Origin: Marinobacter sp. MDS2
GTDB taxonomy: Bacteria; Pseudomonadota; Gammaproteobacteria; Pseudomonadales; Oleiphilaceae
Direction: 5' to 3'
DNA: 64,000 nt
NCBI RefSeq assembly: GCF_030718085.1
Contig: NZ_JAVAJF010000001.1
Coordinates: forward strand, 1,426,001 to 1,490,000
The position numbers and the translations under genes are program-made. Positions 62,533-64,000 of this stretch are shown here, one piece after another. Position 1 is the stretch's first letter, and every line of letters begins with the position of its first letter. The notes beneath the pieces were generated by a model that was not told where the DNA came from, ran no database searches, and saw nothing but the letters and a program-made list of their open reading frames with translations.

Positions 62533-62958
62533 TTAGCGCGAAACGGGTGCGCTACAAACACTTCTGATTCGCTCAGCTGGCACCCACAGCTGTTCGATCA
62601 AGTACGCCTTGAACGACTCATCAAACGGCTGATCGGCCACGGCTTTCTGCATACACAGCATCCAGGCATCGCGATCTTCTTCGCCCACGGGCAAATGCCG
62701 ATGAACCATCGGAATGTTGATACTACCGAAATGTTCCGCATACAACCTTGGCCCGCCTAGCCAGCCCGACAAAAAGTAAGCCAATTTGGTGCGGGATTCG
62801 GTTAAATCCGGCCGGTGCATCGCCAGAATCTGCCGGGCCTCCGGCAGCGTTTCCATGTAATCGTAAAACGCGTTCACCAACCGGGTAATGCCTTCCAATC
62901 CCCCGGCGGCGCGGTACGAGGTGTCCCCGTCGCCGTATTTAGGTACTGCTTTGCTCAT
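62533..62958 (-). CDS. Group II truncated haemoglobin
   Basis: 141 aa 2-on-2 globin. TSYRAAGGLEGITRLVNAFYDYMETLPEAR at the start, the proximal His region GSINIPMVHRHLPVGEEDRDAW (His F8 with a Trp at G8, a group II mark). It binds O2 or NO and usually serves in detoxification or redox sensing. Confidence 0.9.
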   Translation of the reverse strand: MSKAVPKYGDGDTSYRAAGGLEGITRLVNAFYDYMETLPEARQILAMHRPDLTESRTKLAYFLSGWLGGPRLYAEHFGSINIPMVHRHLPVGEEDRDAWMLCMQKAVADQPFDESFKAYLIEQLWVPAERIRSVCSAPVSR

Positions 62959-63041
62959 ATTGCTTTAACTCTAGTGTAAGAAGCTGCCAAGGGCACTCTA
63001 CTACAGTTCTGGCAGGCTTATACACTCGACCATTGAACCTG

Positions 63042-63722
63042 CTACTGAGTAGGCATCAAGGTGATTTCGCGAATGTCGCACCTTGGGTCGGCCGCCATCG
63101 CGTACACAACCGCATCGGCCACATCGCTGGGGTCCAGCTTATCCGGCTTGGCTTCATCGAAAAACGGCGTATTCACCATGCCCGGGCAGATGGTGGTGCA
63201 CCGGCCATTCCACTCCCTCATCTCAGCCGCCAGGTTCTGGCCGAAGCCGTAAGCAAACCACTTAGACGCACCATACACAGAGCCTTTCAGTGTGATCTTG
63301 CCGGCCACGGAACTGGTGATAATAAACTGCCCCTGGGTTTCTTTTAGCGACGGCAGGCTGGCTTTGGCCGTATACAACAGCGCGTTGATGTTCACGTCCA
63401 GCATGGTTTTCCACTCATCGGGATCGCCGTTTTCAATGCCGGGAGAGTTCACGCCGGTACCGGCATTCGCGAACACCACATCGATTCGGCCAAACGCTTC
63501 TTTGGCCTTTTCCACCACATGGGTAATGTCGTCCAGCTTGGAGACATCGGCCGTTACCGCCACGACCTTATCGTCACCCCACTTTTTAACCATTTCATTG
63601 AGCTTATCGGTGCTTCTCGCCGTAATAACAACTTTATGCCCCGCTTCGATCACCTTCTCAACGGTGGCAGCACCAATACCACTGGACGCGCCAGTGATCA
63701 GAACGATTTTTTCATCTTTCAT
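63042..63722 (-). CDS. Short-chain dehydrogenase/reductase (YdfG-like)
   Basis: 226 aa from the ATG at 63722 (GGAG eight bases upstream; the longer frame to 63797 is not family-like). NAD(P)-binding LITGASSGIGAATVEKVIEAG, NAG in FANAGTG, catalytic Ser in IITSSVAGK and YxxxK in VYGASKWFAYG. The closest known branch is the YdfG-type SDR acting on 3-hydroxy acids such as serine or sulfonate derivatives, but the substrate is not certain. Confidence 0.9.
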   Translation of the reverse strand: MKDEKIVLITGASSGIGAATVEKVIEAGHKVVITARSTDKLNEMVKKWGDDKVVAVTADVSKLDDITHVVEKAKEAFGRIDVVFANAGTGVNSPGIENGDPDEWKTMLDVNINALLYTAKASLPSLKETQGQFIITSSVAGKITLKGSVYGASKWFAYGFGQNLAAEMREWNGRCTTICPGMVNTPFFDEAKPDKLDPSDVADAVVYAMAADPRCDIREITLMPTQ

Positions 63723-63790
63723 TGCTGTTACTCCTGATTGAGGCCAAGCTCTTTTAGAACTGCGACATTTAACTCTACTCGCGTGAGACG

Positions 63791-64000
63791 ATGACAACCA
63801 GCTACCTCGAACAAACCACGTTTGCGTTTCTCGATATTGAAACCACCGGCGGAAACTCTTCCCACGATCGGATTACGGAAATAGGAATCCGCTTCTGGCG
63901 CGCCGGAGAGGTTGTGGATGAGTGGCAAACATTACTGAACCCCGGCATGCGGATCTCGCCGTTTATCGAGCAACTGACGGGCATCTCCAACGCCATGGTC
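63791..64000 (+). CDS. DnaQ-like DEDD exonuclease (partial, runs off the window)
   Basis: 70 residues visible from the ATG at 63791. FAFLDIETTGGNSSHDRITEIGI holds the first DEDD motif (DIETTG), followed by WQTLLNPGMRISPFIEQLTGIS. This is the 3'-5' exonuclease domain of Pol III epsilon or of the epsilon/UvrC-type (Cho-like) fusions; the rest is beyond the window. The strand is opposite to the SDR gene, and they share a 68-bp promoter gap. Confidence 0.8.
   Translation, partial: MTTSYLEQTTFAFLDIETTGGNSSHDRITEIGIRFWRAGEVVDEWQTLLNPGMRISPFIEQLTGISNAMV

Overview
The window reads as chromosome from a marine gammaproteobacterium, most likely Marinobacter or a close relative. The basis is moderately GC-rich sequence, very acidic secreted and outer-membrane proteins, a TRAP uptake system, and a Pseudomonadales/Alteromonadales-type gene order (lptD-surA-pdxA-rsmA-apaH, amgK-murU, rpe-gph-trpE). 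The genus is an inference from protein character and synteny; no rRNA or tRNA gene is present to confirm it. No phage, insertion sequence, integron or CRISPR array was seen.

Layout. 1-8.6 kb: a partial CDS end, an EgtB/SenA-like non-haem iron enzyme, a large hairpin repeat element, an RND efflux pair divergent from an AcrR-like repressor with an acrAB-type operator, and an SLC13 permease. 8.6-14.6 kb: the most unusual part, a candidate secreted-fibre (functional-amyloid-like) locus. It holds a degenerate sigma54-type regulator overlapping an outer-membrane barrel gene, and facing them an operon for a (DNS)n repeat protein, a small secreted protein, a periplasmic C39 peptidase and another small secreted protein. 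14.6-23.8 kb: isocitrate lyase, a CASTOR/POLLUX-type channel, DauA-type SulP transporter, a CopG/ChaN pair, a GH84-like enzyme and an acyltransferase. 23.9-29.6 kb: a DctP/Q/M TRAP system with an internal attenuator hairpin, then a cyclopropane-synthase-like methyltransferase coupled to a flavin reductase.

29.6-39.2 kb: porin, YccT-family protein, a Pho-box-preceded beta-propeller lipoprotein, Dps, a DUF2061 protein, a dihydrolipoamide dehydrogenase-like enzyme, a LysE exporter, and a DAHP synthase preceded by a leader peptide very rich in Tyr, Phe and Trp codons plus a full attenuator. A secretin-N-only protein and a J-domain membrane protein follow. 39.5-47.9 kb: a second RND pair, a DUF3301 protein, a phosphate-binding/OmpA fusion with Pho-box-like repeats, an aminotransferase and an inositol monophosphatase. 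47.9-56.5 kb (minus strand): slmA, thiG, thiS, a DUF423 protein, apaH, rsmA, pdxA, surA, lptD. 56.6-64 kb: amgK, murU, djlA-like, rpe, gph, trpE, a SnoaL-like protein, a truncated haemoglobin, an SDR and a partial DEDD exonuclease.

The strongest candidates for undescribed biology are the fibre-like locus, where three Sec-exported proteins share a Q-N...V-x-Q signature and two carry double-glycine-type sites next to a C39 peptidase, and the three-aromatic-amino-acid attenuator of the DAHP synthase gene.
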